A stretch of 13,535 nt of DNA, from positions 1-13,535 of the forward strand of contig CANHMJ010000033.1 of the NCBI GenBank assembly GCA_947461805.1. Reading direction: 5' to 3'. The translations under genes were made by a program, and so were the position numbers. The notes under the pieces are model-generated. The model ran no database searches and had not been told where the DNA came from. It worked only from the letters and a program-made list of their open reading frames with translations. This DNA comes from Burkholderiaceae bacterium (GTDB lineage Bacteria; Pseudomonadota; Gammaproteobacteria; Burkholderiales; Burkholderiaceae). Shown here piece by piece: positions 1 through 7,725 of the stretch (its first letter is position 1; the number at the start of each line of letters is the position of its first letter).

Positions 1-822
1 GCCTGGATTGAAATGCTGCACCGCTATTTAGCAATGACCGTTGGCGCATTGATTGTGTTGCAAGTTGGCTTAGCAATCGCCAAAGCGAAGGAATTAGGCA
101 CAAAAGCCATCGTAGGTAGCCTCGGTTTGCTCGTATTGGTTTGCTTGCAAGGCGCCTTTGGAGCATGGACGGTGACGTTAAAATTACAACCCATCATCGT
201 ATCGATTCATTTAATGCTCGCTTTAATTTTATTGGCCCTTCTCACTTGGTATGCACAGCAGCCTTGGCAAGAGAGTGGTTCTCGCGCCAATAAGCCTCTG
301 CTGTCTGGAAAACTGCTTGCAGTCAGTTTTGGAATTTTGTTCTGGCAAGTATTTTTAGGGGCCTGGGTTAGTACCAACTATGCTGTATTAGCCTGCCCCG
401 ATTTTCCGACCTGCATGGGCAGTTTTACGCCTGATACCGATTGGAGAAATGCATTTACCCTGTGGCGTGAGTTAGGACTCGATGCACAAGGCGGAGCGAT
501 TTCAACCATTGCGCTGCAGACAATCCATTGGACGCACCGGGTATTTGCCATAGCGGTCATGGTTGTATTGGGCTATTTTGCTTGGCACGCATGGCGCGCC
601 GCCGGACAGTCTCATCTGAGATTAGGTCGCTGGGCTCTTGCAGTCATCACTTTGCTGGTATTGCAAGTGCTGACTGGCATATCCAACGTAGTCTTTCAGT
701 GGCCGCTGGTGGCCGCCTTATTGCATACGGCAGGCGCAGCTGCTCTAGTCTTATGCCTTGTCCGGATGTCGGCATGGGCTTCATGGGATTACTCTGTAGC
801 CAACGCGAGGCGCATTCCATGA
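1..822 (+). CDS. ctaA: Heme A synthase CtaA/COX15, 5'-truncated by window edge
   Basis: This membrane enzyme oxidises the methyl group of heme O to the formyl group of heme A for aa3-type cytochrome oxidase. The frame is open from base 1, and the ExxH motif (WIEMLHR) lies before any plausible start, so the N-terminus is outside the window; 273 residues are visible. Four histidines fit the heme-ligand pattern of the family: H7, H70, H179 and H242, counted from the window edge. The two pairs have equal 63-residue spacing, reflecting the duplicated four-helix halves. About seven hydrophobic segments are visible. A loop with C132 and C138 (ACPDFPTC) matches proteobacterial CtaA. The stop overlaps the ctaB start (ATGA), so the two are probably translationally coupled. 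Identification is firm; only the start is unknown. Confidence 0.93.
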   Translation, partial: AWIEMLHRYLAMTVGALIVLQVGLAIAKAKELGTKAIVGSLGLLVLVCLQGAFGAWTVTLKLQPIIVSIHLMLALILLALLTWYAQQPWQESGSRANKPLLSGKLLAVSFGILFWQVFLGAWVSTNYAVLACPDFPTCMGSFTPDTDWRNAFTLWRELGLDAQGGAISTIALQTIHWTHRVFAIAVMVVLGYFAWHAWRAAGQSHLRLGRWALAVITLLVLQVLTGISNVVFQWPLVAALLHTAGAAALVLCLVRMSAWASWDYSVANARRIP

Positions 823-1718
823 GTACGCAACCCAATGCCCTTAGATCTGCAGTGAGACCAATGCCGAAGTGGCGCCAATACGTCGTCTTAACAAAGCCAC
901 GCGTCACCATGCTAGCCGTTTTTTGCGCCATCATCGGCATGTTTTTGGCTACCCCAGGCATGGTGCCTTACTCAGTCCTCATCGGTGGAACGATCGGTAT
1001 TTGGTTGCTGGCCAGCGCCGCTTTTGCGGTTAACTGTTTAATTGAGCAGGCGGTCGATGCCAAGATGCGTCGAACGGCCTGGCGGCCATCGGCAACCGGT
1101 GAAATTTCATCGTCCCACATTATTATTTTTTCGATCATCATTGGCGCTATTGGAATGGCAGTACTGTGGTTTTTCACAAACCCTTTAACGATGTGGCTGA
1201 CCTTTGCCACCTTTGTTGGGTATGCCGTGATTTACACCTGGTTCTTAAAGCCAGCCACGCCACAAAACATTGTGATTGGTGGTCTCTCTGGCGCAATGCC
1301 ACCAGCCCTGGGTTGGGTTGCAGTGACTAACTCCCTATCGGCTGAGGCATGGTTGTTGGTATTGATTATTTTTGCTTGGACGCCGCCTCACTTTTGGGCG
1401 CTCGCCTTGTATCGCCGTGATGATTATGAAAAGTCTGGGCTGCCTATGCTGCCGGTAACGCACGGCGAGCGCTTTACCTTATTGAATATTTTGCTCTATA
1501 CCTTGATTTTGATTGCAGCTACATTACTGCCCTACATTTATGGCATGAGTGGCTTGCTCTATTTAATTGGCGCAGTCATTTTGGGCCTGATCTTCTTGGC
1601 CTATGCGATTGCTTTATACGTGTCGTATAGCGATCAACTAGCAAAGAAGACCTTTCGTTATTCAATCACCTACCTATCCCTGTTGTTTGCCGTCTTACTA
1701 ATAGATCATTATGTTTAG
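819..1718 (+). CDS. ctaB: Protoheme IX farnesyltransferase (heme O synthase)
   Basis: CtaB/CyoE attaches a farnesyl group to protoheme to make heme O, the substrate of the CtaA encoded just upstream. The 299-residue product is a typical UbiA-superfamily membrane protein with about eight or nine hydrophobic segments. The first polar motif is N72-x3-E76-x3-D80 followed by MRRT (83-86) and RP (89-90). The second is DDYEKSGLPMLP (201-212). KPRV (26-29) near the N-terminus is also typical. The frame stays open far upstream inside ctaA, but the ATG at 819 is chosen because it gives the family's usual length, overlaps the ctaA stop as ATGA, and has GCGAGG about 8 bases before it. It overlaps the next gene by 8 bases. 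It is also called cyoE. Confidence 0.95.
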   Translation: MSTQPNALRSAVRPMPKWRQYVVLTKPRVTMLAVFCAIIGMFLATPGMVPYSVLIGGTIGIWLLASAAFAVNCLIEQAVDAKMRRTAWRPSATGEISSSHIIIFSIIIGAIGMAVLWFFTNPLTMWLTFATFVGYAVIYTWFLKPATPQNIVIGGLSGAMPPALGWVAVTNSLSAEAWLLVLIIFAWTPPHFWALALYRRDDYEKSGLPMLPVTHGERFTLLNILLYTLILIAATLLPYIYGMSGLLYLIGAVILGLIFLAYAIALYVSYSDQLAKKTFRYSITYLSLLFAVLLIDHYV

Positions 1719-2337
1719 TTTGAATTTACGCTCGTTTTTGAATATTGCCTCAGTTAGGATATTGGGATTGGGCTTATTGGCATTACTCATTGCCAGCATG
1801 CTTGGGTGCAGTCCAAAGCCAAGCTTTAAGAATGTTGATATCACTGGCAGCACTGCATTTGGTAATAATTTTAGTTTGCTGGATAGCAATGGCAATACAA
1901 AAACCATGGCCGATTACAAAGGTAAAGTGGTTGTAGTGTTTTTTGGTTTTACGCAGTGTCCCGATGTGTGCCCCACCACCTTAACGGAGATGGATGAAGC
2001 GCTCAAGCTACTCGGCCCAAAAGCCGATAAGGTGCAAATCATTTTTATTACCGTTGATCCTGAGCGCGATACGGCAAGTGTGTTGGCGCAGTATGTACCT
2101 TCATTTAATCCTCGTTTCGTTGGCCTTCGTCCAGCCGACGAGGCTGGCTTGGAGAAGGTAGCGAAGGACTTTCGAATTTATTACAAAAAAGTACCCGGAT
2201 CAAAGCCGGGCTCTTATACGATGGACCATAGTGCAGGAAGTTATGTATTAGATCAGAATGGCCAGTTACGGCTTTACATCAAGCATGCTCAGGGACCTGA
2301 AGTCTTGGCGCATGACTTGAAAAATATTCTGCAATAA
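1711..2337 (+). CDS. SCO1/SenC-type copper chaperone for cytochrome oxidase
   Basis: SCO proteins are membrane-anchored thioredoxin-fold proteins that deliver copper to, or reduce, the CuA site of cytochrome c oxidase. The 208-residue product has an N-terminal hydrophobic stretch (about 17-32). Its sequence IASMLGC could be a lipoprotein box with C33 as the modified residue, although M at -3 is not canonical; otherwise the segment would be a membrane anchor. The copper motif is CPDVC (C83, C87), and the distal ligand is H173 in the DHSAG segment. The FITVDPERD motif (112-120) is typical of the family. The gene overlaps ctaB by 8 bases and so belongs to the heme A and copper maturation operon. 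Its end is 16 bases from the convergent rpoH end, with no clear terminator between them. Confidence 0.93.
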   Translation: MFSLNLRSFLNIASVRILGLGLLALLIASMLGCSPKPSFKNVDITGSTAFGNNFSLLDSNGNTKTMADYKGKVVVVFFGFTQCPDVCPTTLTEMDEALKLLGPKADKVQIIFITVDPERDTASVLAQYVPSFNPRFVGLRPADEAGLEKVAKDFRIYYKKVPGSKPGSYTMDHSAGSYVLDQNGQLRLYIKHAQGPEVLAHDLKNILQ

Positions 2338-2353
2338 ACAAAATAGAACTAAT

Positions 2354-3289
2354 TTAGGCTGCCCTTGCTTCGAGTAGGCCGCGCATTTTTTTGAGGGCTG
2401 CAGTTTCAATTTGGCGCACCCGTTCTGCTGAAATGCCATACTCCGCAGCCAATTCATGCAGTGTTTTAGTGCCATTGCCCTCGGCATCCATGGAAAGCCA
2501 GCGTGACTGCACAATGTCACGGCTGCGATCGTCCAGCCCACTCAAGGCTTGGTCTAACAAGGGACCATGCAAACGGCTTGCGTCCTTTGAGGCCATCACT
2601 CGAGTTGGTTCTTGGCTCTCATCGGCCAACCACTGAATCGGCGCGTAGGCATCGTCGTCCGAGTCATCCCCTTCTAAGGCAACATCACCACCCGCTAAGC
2701 GCATTTCCATCTCACGCACCTCCGCACCTTTTACATCCAAGGCCTTAGCTAAGGCTTCTACTTCGGTTGCACTGAGTGCATTCAGTGTCGGCTTGTTACT
2801 GCGGAGATTGAAAAATAATTTACGCTGCGCTTTGGTTGTAGCGAGTTTAACGAGACGCCAATTTTTTAGAATGTATTCATGAATCTCCGCTTTAATCCAA
2901 TGAATCGCATATGAAACGAGGCGCGCACCTTGCGTTGGGTCGTAGCGCTTCACTGCCTTCATCAGGCCAAGATTGCCTTCTTGTATCAGGTCCGCATGCG
3001 GAATGCCATAGCCCAAATATTGGCGCGCAACCGACACGACAAGGCGCAAGTGGGAGAGAACTAATCCCTTCGCGGCATCAACGCTTTCGGTGCGTCGAAA
3101 CTCTTGGGCGAGGTGCAGCTCTTCCGCAGCGCTAAGCATGGGCAGGCGATTGACATAAGCAATATACGAATCCAGTGTGCCAACACCGAGTGAGGGCAGC
3201 ATGGATGTGCTGAGGCTAGCGCTCATACTTCCTTGATACGAAAATGGCGCAGCAGCTACAGGGGACTTCAATATGTTCTTTTGGACCAT
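2354..3289 (-). CDS. rpoH: RNA polymerase sigma factor RpoH (sigma 32, heat shock)
   Basis: RpoH directs RNA polymerase to heat-shock promoters (chaperones, proteases). In the 311-residue product, region 2 contains DLIQEGNLGLMKAVKRYDP (100-118). The RpoH-specific box QRKLFFNLR is at 155-163, which separates it from other group 2 and 3 sigma factors. A region 4.2 helix-turn-helix ends near 303 (LHELAAEYGISAERVRQIE). The start at 3289 gives a usual length but has no clear ribosome site. An internal ATG at 3226 (residue 22) follows AAGGA with only 3 bases of spacing and remains possible; conserved homology starts only around residue 30. The gene lies downstream of ftsY in the same direction but has its own promoter, overlapped by a CIRCE operator, so HrcA repression on top of any ftsY read-through is likely. 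Confidence 0.96.
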   Translation of the reverse strand: MVQKNILKSPVAAAPFSYQGSMSASLSTSMLPSLGVGTLDSYIAYVNRLPMLSAAEELHLAQEFRRTESVDAAKGLVLSHLRLVVSVARQYLGYGIPHADLIQEGNLGLMKAVKRYDPTQGARLVSYAIHWIKAEIHEYILKNWRLVKLATTKAQRKLFFNLRSNKPTLNALSATEVEALAKALDVKGAEVREMEMRLAGGDVALEGDDSDDDAYAPIQWLADESQEPTRVMASKDASRLHGPLLDQALSGLDDRSRDIVQSRWLSMDAEGNGTKTLHELAAEYGISAERVRQIETAALKKMRGLLEARAA

Positions 3290-3325
3290 TGTTAACTTGT
3301 GATTATCAGTAGTAAGAATAGGCTT

Positions 3326-3355
3326 ATTTTAGCACTCTATTTAAGAGAGTGCCAA
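3326..3355 (-). promoter_or_regulatory. CIRCE operator (HrcA site) inside the rpoH promoter
   Basis: Read on the plus strand, 3329-3355 is TTAGCACTC - 9 bases - GAGTGCCAA. The CIRCE consensus is TTAGCACTC-N9-GAGTGCTAA, so 17 of 18 arm positions match and the spacer length is exact. On the minus strand the same segment carries a sigma70-like promoter: -35 TTGGCA (3355-3350), an 18-base spacer and -10 TAAAAT (3331-3326). The operator therefore overlaps both promoter boxes and fills the spacer, the standard geometry for blocking polymerase binding. The inferred transcript start is near 3319, giving a leader of about 30 bases before the rpoH ATG. The operator match is seen directly; repression by HrcA is inferred from the known role of CIRCE. 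Confidence 0.88.
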
Positions 3356-3383
3356 TTTGTTAATAATTTTATAAACTACTGAT

Positions 3384-4271
3384 TTAATTGAATAATTCTG
3401 CAGAATACTGCTTCGCATTAAAGGGAATCAGGTCCTGAATGCCCTCTCCCTTGCCCAGCGCAAAGATGAGCGGCTTGGTCTCCCCCTGAAAGGTCTGTGC
3501 CAAGGCACAAATTACCCCACCTTTAGCCGTGCCATCCAGCTTGGTGACTATTAACCCAGTGAGACCTAGGGCGTCGTGAAAGGCCTTTACCTGACTAATG
3601 CCGTTTTGCCCGGTGTTGCCATCCAGGACCAAGAGGATTTGATGTGGGGCTCCAGGCAGCGCCTTACCAATTACGCGCTTGACCTTTTTAAGCTCCTCCA
3701 TCAAATTATCTTGGGTTGCCAGGCGACCAGCTGTATCGATAATCAACACATCGCTTTTGCGGGCAATCGCGGCATGGATGGCGTCATGCGCCACAGCGGC
3801 GGCATCACCACTTTCCTGACTAACAAGGTCTACGCCATTGCGCACAGCCCACTCCTTTAGCTGATTGCGTGCAGCTGCTCGAAAGGTATCGCCTGCGGCC
3901 AAAAGAACGGCACGCTCTTGCGTCTGAAAATGATGGCATAACTTACCAATCGTCGTAGTTTTGCCAGCGCCATTTACGCCAACCACGAGCCATACTTCGG
4001 GCCGATGCACCGATTGCATAAACAGGGGATTGGGATTGGCTTCTAGACTCGACAGCAGGGTACTAACGGCGTCAATCAGGAGTGCCTGCAGCATTTCTGG
4101 GGAAGAAGCTTTTTCTGTTTTGGCGGCAGCACGCAGCGTATCCATCAGCCGCTCCGTTGTAGGTAAGCCAACATCACTTTGAATCAGTGACTCTTCAAGC
4201 GTGTCAAACCATGCTTCATCCGTGTGGCTTGATTTAAACAGAGACCCTAGGGTTTTACGTAATCCAAACAT
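3384..4271 (-). CDS. ftsY: Signal recognition particle receptor FtsY (short, NG domain only)
   Basis: FtsY is the SRP-family GTPase that receives ribosome-nascent chain-SRP complexes at the inner membrane. The 295-residue product has an N domain (about 15-90) and a G domain with GVNGAGKT (98-105), DTAGR (179-183), the SRP-GTPase stretch DGNTGQN (217-223), TKLD (243-246) and GKGEG (273-277). The usual acidic A domain is missing: the protein starts with a short amphipathic stretch (MFGLRKTLGSLFK) and goes straight into the N domain. The ATG at 4271 has no strong ribosome site. A possible minus-strand promoter, TTGATA (4324-4319) with an 18-base spacer and TATATG (4300-4295), would lie within the 5' end of the divergent M16 gene. 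rpoH follows after 94 bases; no ftsE or ftsX lies between. Confidence 0.95.
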   Translation of the reverse strand: MFGLRKTLGSLFKSSHTDEAWFDTLEESLIQSDVGLPTTERLMDTLRAAAKTEKASSPEMLQALLIDAVSTLLSSLEANPNPLFMQSVHRPEVWLVVGVNGAGKTTTIGKLCHHFQTQERAVLLAAGDTFRAAARNQLKEWAVRNGVDLVSQESGDAAAVAHDAIHAAIARKSDVLIIDTAGRLATQDNLMEELKKVKRVIGKALPGAPHQILLVLDGNTGQNGISQVKAFHDALGLTGLIVTKLDGTAKGGVICALAQTFQGETKPLIFALGKGEGIQDLIPFNAKQYSAELFN

Positions 4272-4294
4272 TGTCGATACAATCCAATTGAAGG

Positions 4295-4324
4295 CATATA
4301 TGTTCTACAAGTGCATCTTATCAA
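4295..4324 (-). promoter_or_regulatory. Possible ftsY promoter
   Basis: On the minus strand, TTGATA (4324-4319) is followed after 18 bases by TATATG (4300-4295). The -35 box matches 5 of 6 consensus bases and the -10 box 4 of 6. The predicted transcript start would be around 4288, about 17 bases before the ftsY ATG. The region is AT-rich and short, and it overlaps the start of the divergent peptidase gene, so a chance match is quite possible. Confidence 0.25.
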
Positions 4325-5727
4325 CTAAATCTAACATGATGGCGGTCTTGTCAATGCAATCTTCCTATTTACGCAATGGCGTTTTCTTGTTGTTATGCCA
4401 ATTGGCCCTTGCTGGACTTCAGCTAGCGCAGGCGCAAGTGAAGCCCGATTCAGCACAGACCCACGAATATCGGCTGGCCAATGGCCTAAAGTTAATTGTT
4501 CGCGAAGACAACCGCGCCCCCACAGTAGCGCATATGGTTTGGTACAAAGCCGGATCAATGGATGAAACCAATGGCCGAACGGGGGTGGCTCATGTACTCG
4601 AGCACATGATGTTTAAGGGCACAAAGACCGTGAAATCCGGTGATTTTTCAAAGCGAGTAGCTGCAATGGGTGGCCGCGAGAATGCCTTCACCTCAATGGA
4701 CTACACCGCCTATTTTCAGCAAATTGAACGCAGCAAATTGGCTGAAGTCATGCGGCTCGAAGCAGACCGCATGAATAACCTCAATTTTGATGATGCAGAA
4801 TTTGCAAAGGAAATTCAGGTGGTCATGGAAGAGCGTAGGCTACGGACCGAAGATAAAGCGTCGGGTTTGCTCTATGAAAATCTAATGGCAACGGCCTATA
4901 AAGCAACACCCTACCGTCACCCCATTATTGGCTGGATGAATGATTTAGAAAACATGGTTCCCAATGATGCACGCCAGTGGTATCAGGATTGGTATGCTCC
5001 AAACAATGCAACGGTTGTCATAGCCGGTGATGTCGATCCAGAAAAAGTGCGAGCCATCGCAGAAGCAACGTATGGAAAATTGAGCGCACGCGAACTACCC
5101 ATCCGTAAGCCGCAAATCGAGCCAGCCCAACGCGGTACTAAGCAGGTTATTGTGAAAGCTCCGGCTGATACACCGCAATTGGCAATGGCCTGGAAGGTGC
5201 CGCACATTGATCCTGCAAAAATGGAAGAATACGAGCCATACGCACTCGCTTTATTGGCTGCAGTCCTCGATGGCTACGACAATGCAAGACTCAATCGAAC
5301 GCTTGTAAAGCAAGACCGAATAGCCAATACGATTGATGCGGGTTATGACATGGTAGCCCGTGGCCCCCAGCTATTTATGATTCTGGGCACAGTGGCGAAA
5401 GGCAAAACGGTAGCGCAACTGGAAAGCGGTATCCGGTCAGTTTTATCCGAGCTCAAAACAAAAGGCATAACTGCGGCCGAGTTAAAGCGCATTCAGGTAC
5501 GCATCTTGGCTGACAAAATTTACAAACGCGACTCCATTTTTGGTCAAGCAATGGAAATTGGTAGCGCTGAAATTGCAGGCGTCTCATGGAAGCAGCTTGA
5601 TCCCATTCTTGATCGGCTCCAGACGGTAACACCAGAACAAGTGCAAGCAGTTGCTAAAAAGTATTTGATTGACGATACGCTGACGATTGCAACCCTAGAG
5701 CCACAGGCAAGAGGAGCGACTAAATGA
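4300..5727 (+). CDS. M16 family zinc metallopeptidase, catalytic subunit, secreted
   Basis: M16 (pitrilysin/MPP-like) peptidases cut peptides inside a clam-shaped chamber. Numbering from the chosen start, the zinc motif HVLEH is at 98-102 and the downstream glutamates E171 and E178 (in the EIQVVMEERR region) fit the third zinc ligand area. The start at 4300 (475 residues) has GAAGG 5 bases upstream. Later ATGs at 4336, 4339 and 4354 lack a ribosome site, but the one at 4354 would give a more ordinary signal peptide (hydrophobic core GVFLLLCQLALAGL, likely cleavage after AQA), so the start is uncertain. The product is probably periplasmic. It overlaps the following non-catalytic M16 gene by ATGA, as expected for a two-subunit enzyme. 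The natural substrate cannot be told from sequence. Confidence 0.9.
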   Translation: MFYKCILSTKSNMMAVLSMQSSYLRNGVFLLLCQLALAGLQLAQAQVKPDSAQTHEYRLANGLKLIVREDNRAPTVAHMVWYKAGSMDETNGRTGVAHVLEHMMFKGTKTVKSGDFSKRVAAMGGRENAFTSMDYTAYFQQIERSKLAEVMRLEADRMNNLNFDDAEFAKEIQVVMEERRLRTEDKASGLLYENLMATAYKATPYRHPIIGWMNDLENMVPNDARQWYQDWYAPNNATVVIAGDVDPEKVRAIAEATYGKLSARELPIRKPQIEPAQRGTKQVIVKAPADTPQLAMAWKVPHIDPAKMEEYEPYALALLAAVLDGYDNARLNRTLVKQDRIANTIDAGYDMVARGPQLFMILGTVAKGKTVAQLESGIRSVLSELKTKGITAAELKRIQVRILADKIYKRDSIFGQAMEIGSAEIAGVSWKQLDPILDRLQTVTPEQVQAVAKKYLIDDTLTIATLEPQARGATK

Positions 5728-7085
5728 GGGGCTATATGGGTTTAAGCAAAAGCGTGCAATCGGTCGTACTGCAATCGATCGCAATTGGGTGCTTGGTATT
5801 TGCGGGAAGCGCAAAGGCGATCTTGCCGATTGAAACCCTGAATACCGTTAAGGGGGCTAAGACCTACTTTATTCAAACCAAGTCATTGCCCATTATTGAT
5901 GTAGAGGTCTCGATTGATGCTGGTAGTCGATACGATCCTGAAAATAAAAGTGGTGTAGCTGCGTTAACAGCACAGCTATTGACCTTGGGTGCTGGCAGCG
6001 GTAAGTCGAGCTTGAATGAGGCGCAAATTGCCGATGAGATCGCCGATCTGGGCGCTAGTATTAGTGTGGCCGCAAGCGGTGAACGTACGGTATTGCGAAT
6101 ACGTAGCTTAAGCCGGGCTGATTTGCGCGACCGGGTTGTGCAGTTGGCCTCTTTGATCTTGGCAAAGCCGAGTTATGACAGCAAAGTGCTTGATCGTGAA
6201 AAGCAGCGTCTGATTACCGCGCTACTTGAAGCTCAAACCAAGCCAGAAACCATCCTGCAACAAAACTTGCGTAAGGCGGTTTATGGAAAATATCCACTGG
6301 CCTACTTTCCGACACCAAAATCAGTGGCCGCAATCACTGCCACGGATTTACAGAAATTTCATGCCAGTTTGTATCGTGGTGATCGCATCACTGTCAATAT
6401 TGTGGGTGACTTGGATCGCCCGCAGGCTAATGCCATCGTCCAGACCCTATTGGCGGGTTTGCCACAATCTGGCCCAGCCATTGCTCCGTTACCAATCATG
6501 CAGCAAACCCCTCAGGGACCACTAAGTCAGCGCGAAGTACGGATTCCGTTTGATACACAGCAAGCCCATATCGCCATGGGCATGACGGCCATTACGCGCA
6601 ACAATCCTGATTTTTTCCCACTGCTGGTTGGAAATTACGTTTTGGGTGGTGGCGGATTTGTATCCCGTTTGATGGCTGAGGTTCGAGAAAAGCGTGGTCT
6701 TGCTTACAGCATCAATAGCTATTTTGCGCCTGGTAAGGATGCGGGATTTTTTGAAGCAGGCATGCAAACGAAAAAAGACCAAGCCATTTTAGGTTTGGAA
6801 GTAATGCAGAAAACGATTAGCCAATTTATTGCAGATGGTCCAAGCGAAGAAGAATTGCTGGCAGCTAAATCCAATTTAATTAATGGCTATCCATTGCGAC
6901 TCGATAGTAATCGAAAGCTACTGGATAACTTATCTGGCATTACGTGGAATGACTTGCCCCTCGACACCATGGAAACGTGGACCAAGCAGGTTGAGGCAGT
7001 AACGCACAACCAAATACGTGCTGCCTTTCAGCGGCATTTGGATATGAACCGAATGCAAATTGTCGTGGTTGGGATTAATAAGTAA
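5724..7085 (+). CDS. M16 family protein lacking the zinc motif (partner subunit)
   Basis: This 453-residue protein has the M16 fold but no HxxEH: the matching segment reads GVAALTAQLLTLG (77-89), with A, A and Q where H, E and H are expected. It keeps the C-terminal motif REKRGLAY (321-328), whose R321 and Y328 correspond to the R/Y pair that non-catalytic subunits of heterodimeric bacterial M16B enzymes supply for substrate binding. A signal peptide is visible (core VVLQSIAIGCLVFAG, probable cleavage after AKA at residue 32), so the protein should be periplasmic. The ATG at 5724 overlaps the previous stop (ATGA) and has GAGGAG 7 bases upstream. It probably forms a heterodimer with the product of the gene before it. 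rsmD follows after 3 bases. Confidence 0.9.
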   Translation: MRGYMGLSKSVQSVVLQSIAIGCLVFAGSAKAILPIETLNTVKGAKTYFIQTKSLPIIDVEVSIDAGSRYDPENKSGVAALTAQLLTLGAGSGKSSLNEAQIADEIADLGASISVAASGERTVLRIRSLSRADLRDRVVQLASLILAKPSYDSKVLDREKQRLITALLEAQTKPETILQQNLRKAVYGKYPLAYFPTPKSVAAITATDLQKFHASLYRGDRITVNIVGDLDRPQANAIVQTLLAGLPQSGPAIAPLPIMQQTPQGPLSQREVRIPFDTQQAHIAMGMTAITRNNPDFFPLLVGNYVLGGGGFVSRLMAEVREKRGLAYSINSYFAPGKDAGFFEAGMQTKKDQAILGLEVMQKTISQFIADGPSEEELLAAKSNLINGYPLRLDSNRKLLDNLSGITWNDLPLDTMETWTKQVEAVTHNQIRAAFQRHLDMNRMQIVVVGINK

Positions 7086-7088
7086 GTA

Positions 7089-7688
7089 ATGCCGCAGTCG
7101 ATGCAGTCCAAAAAAATTCGCATTATCGGTGGGGTTTGGCGTAGTCGTTTAATCAAAGTGATTGATGCCCCTGGATTACGCCCGACTACCGATCGGGTTC
7201 GGGAAACCCTTTTTAATTGGTTGGGTCAAAGTTTAGATGGCCGGCGATGTTTGGATGCCTTCGCCGGAGCCGGAGCCCTTGGCTTTGAGGCGGCATCGCG
7301 GGGGGCAGGTGCGGTTACCTTAATCGAGCGCGATAAAACGGCCTTTGCAAATTTGCGGTCGAACTTAAGCGATCTGCAATCATTTCCCGTTAAGACTTCA
7401 ATTGACTTGGTACAAGGCGATGGCGTAGCTTTTCTAAAAAGGCAGGCGAATGCGTCATGGGACCTGGTTTTTTTGGATCCCCCATTTGACGATCACGTTG
7501 CTCTGGAGTCCTCCGCTCAGGAGGCGGGGCGCGTCTGCGATGGCAGCAACGGCGGCCAAATCTACGTGGAGACCGCCGTTGGTTGCGATTTGGCTGAGCT
7601 AAACAGCCTTATGCCTCAATGGGAATGCTGCAAAGAAATGACAGCAGGCCAAGTAAAAGCACTCCTATTTCAGCTCAGAAGGGACTAA
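7089..7688 (+). CDS. rsmD: 16S rRNA (guanine966-N2)-methyltransferase RsmD
   Basis: RsmD methylates G966 of 16S rRNA in the assembled small subunit, using S-adenosylmethionine. The 199-residue product begins with the family's IRIIGGVWRSR (10-20), then RPTTDRVRETLFNWL (31-45). The SAM-binding stretch is LDAFAGAGALGFEAASRGA (55-73), and the catalytic motif DPPF is at 130-133. The length is normal for the family. The ATG at 7089 comes 3 bases after the stop of the M16 partner gene; the in-frame ATG at 7101 is an alternative, and neither has a strong ribosome site, which suggests coupling to the upstream gene. It stands next to coaD, a pairing common in proteobacteria. Confidence 0.95.
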   Translation: MPQSMQSKKIRIIGGVWRSRLIKVIDAPGLRPTTDRVRETLFNWLGQSLDGRRCLDAFAGAGALGFEAASRGAGAVTLIERDKTAFANLRSNLSDLQSFPVKTSIDLVQGDGVAFLKRQANASWDLVFLDPPFDDHVALESSAQEAGRVCDGSNGGQIYVETAVGCDLAELNSLMPQWECCKEMTAGQVKALLFQLRRD

Positions 7689-7725
7689 ACTTTGGCTATC
7701 TGCAGTTAGAGCGAAAGATGAATGT

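Noticed and set aside
528..818. In-frame upstream extension of the ctaB reading frame
   Set aside because: It lies wholly inside ctaA, has no family similarity, and the ATG at 819 has a ribosome site, the ATGA overlap and the right protein length.
4201..4299. Longer start for the M16 catalytic gene
   Set aside because: It would run over the 5' end of ftsY and add non-conserved residues before the signal peptide; GAAGG before 4300 supports a later start.
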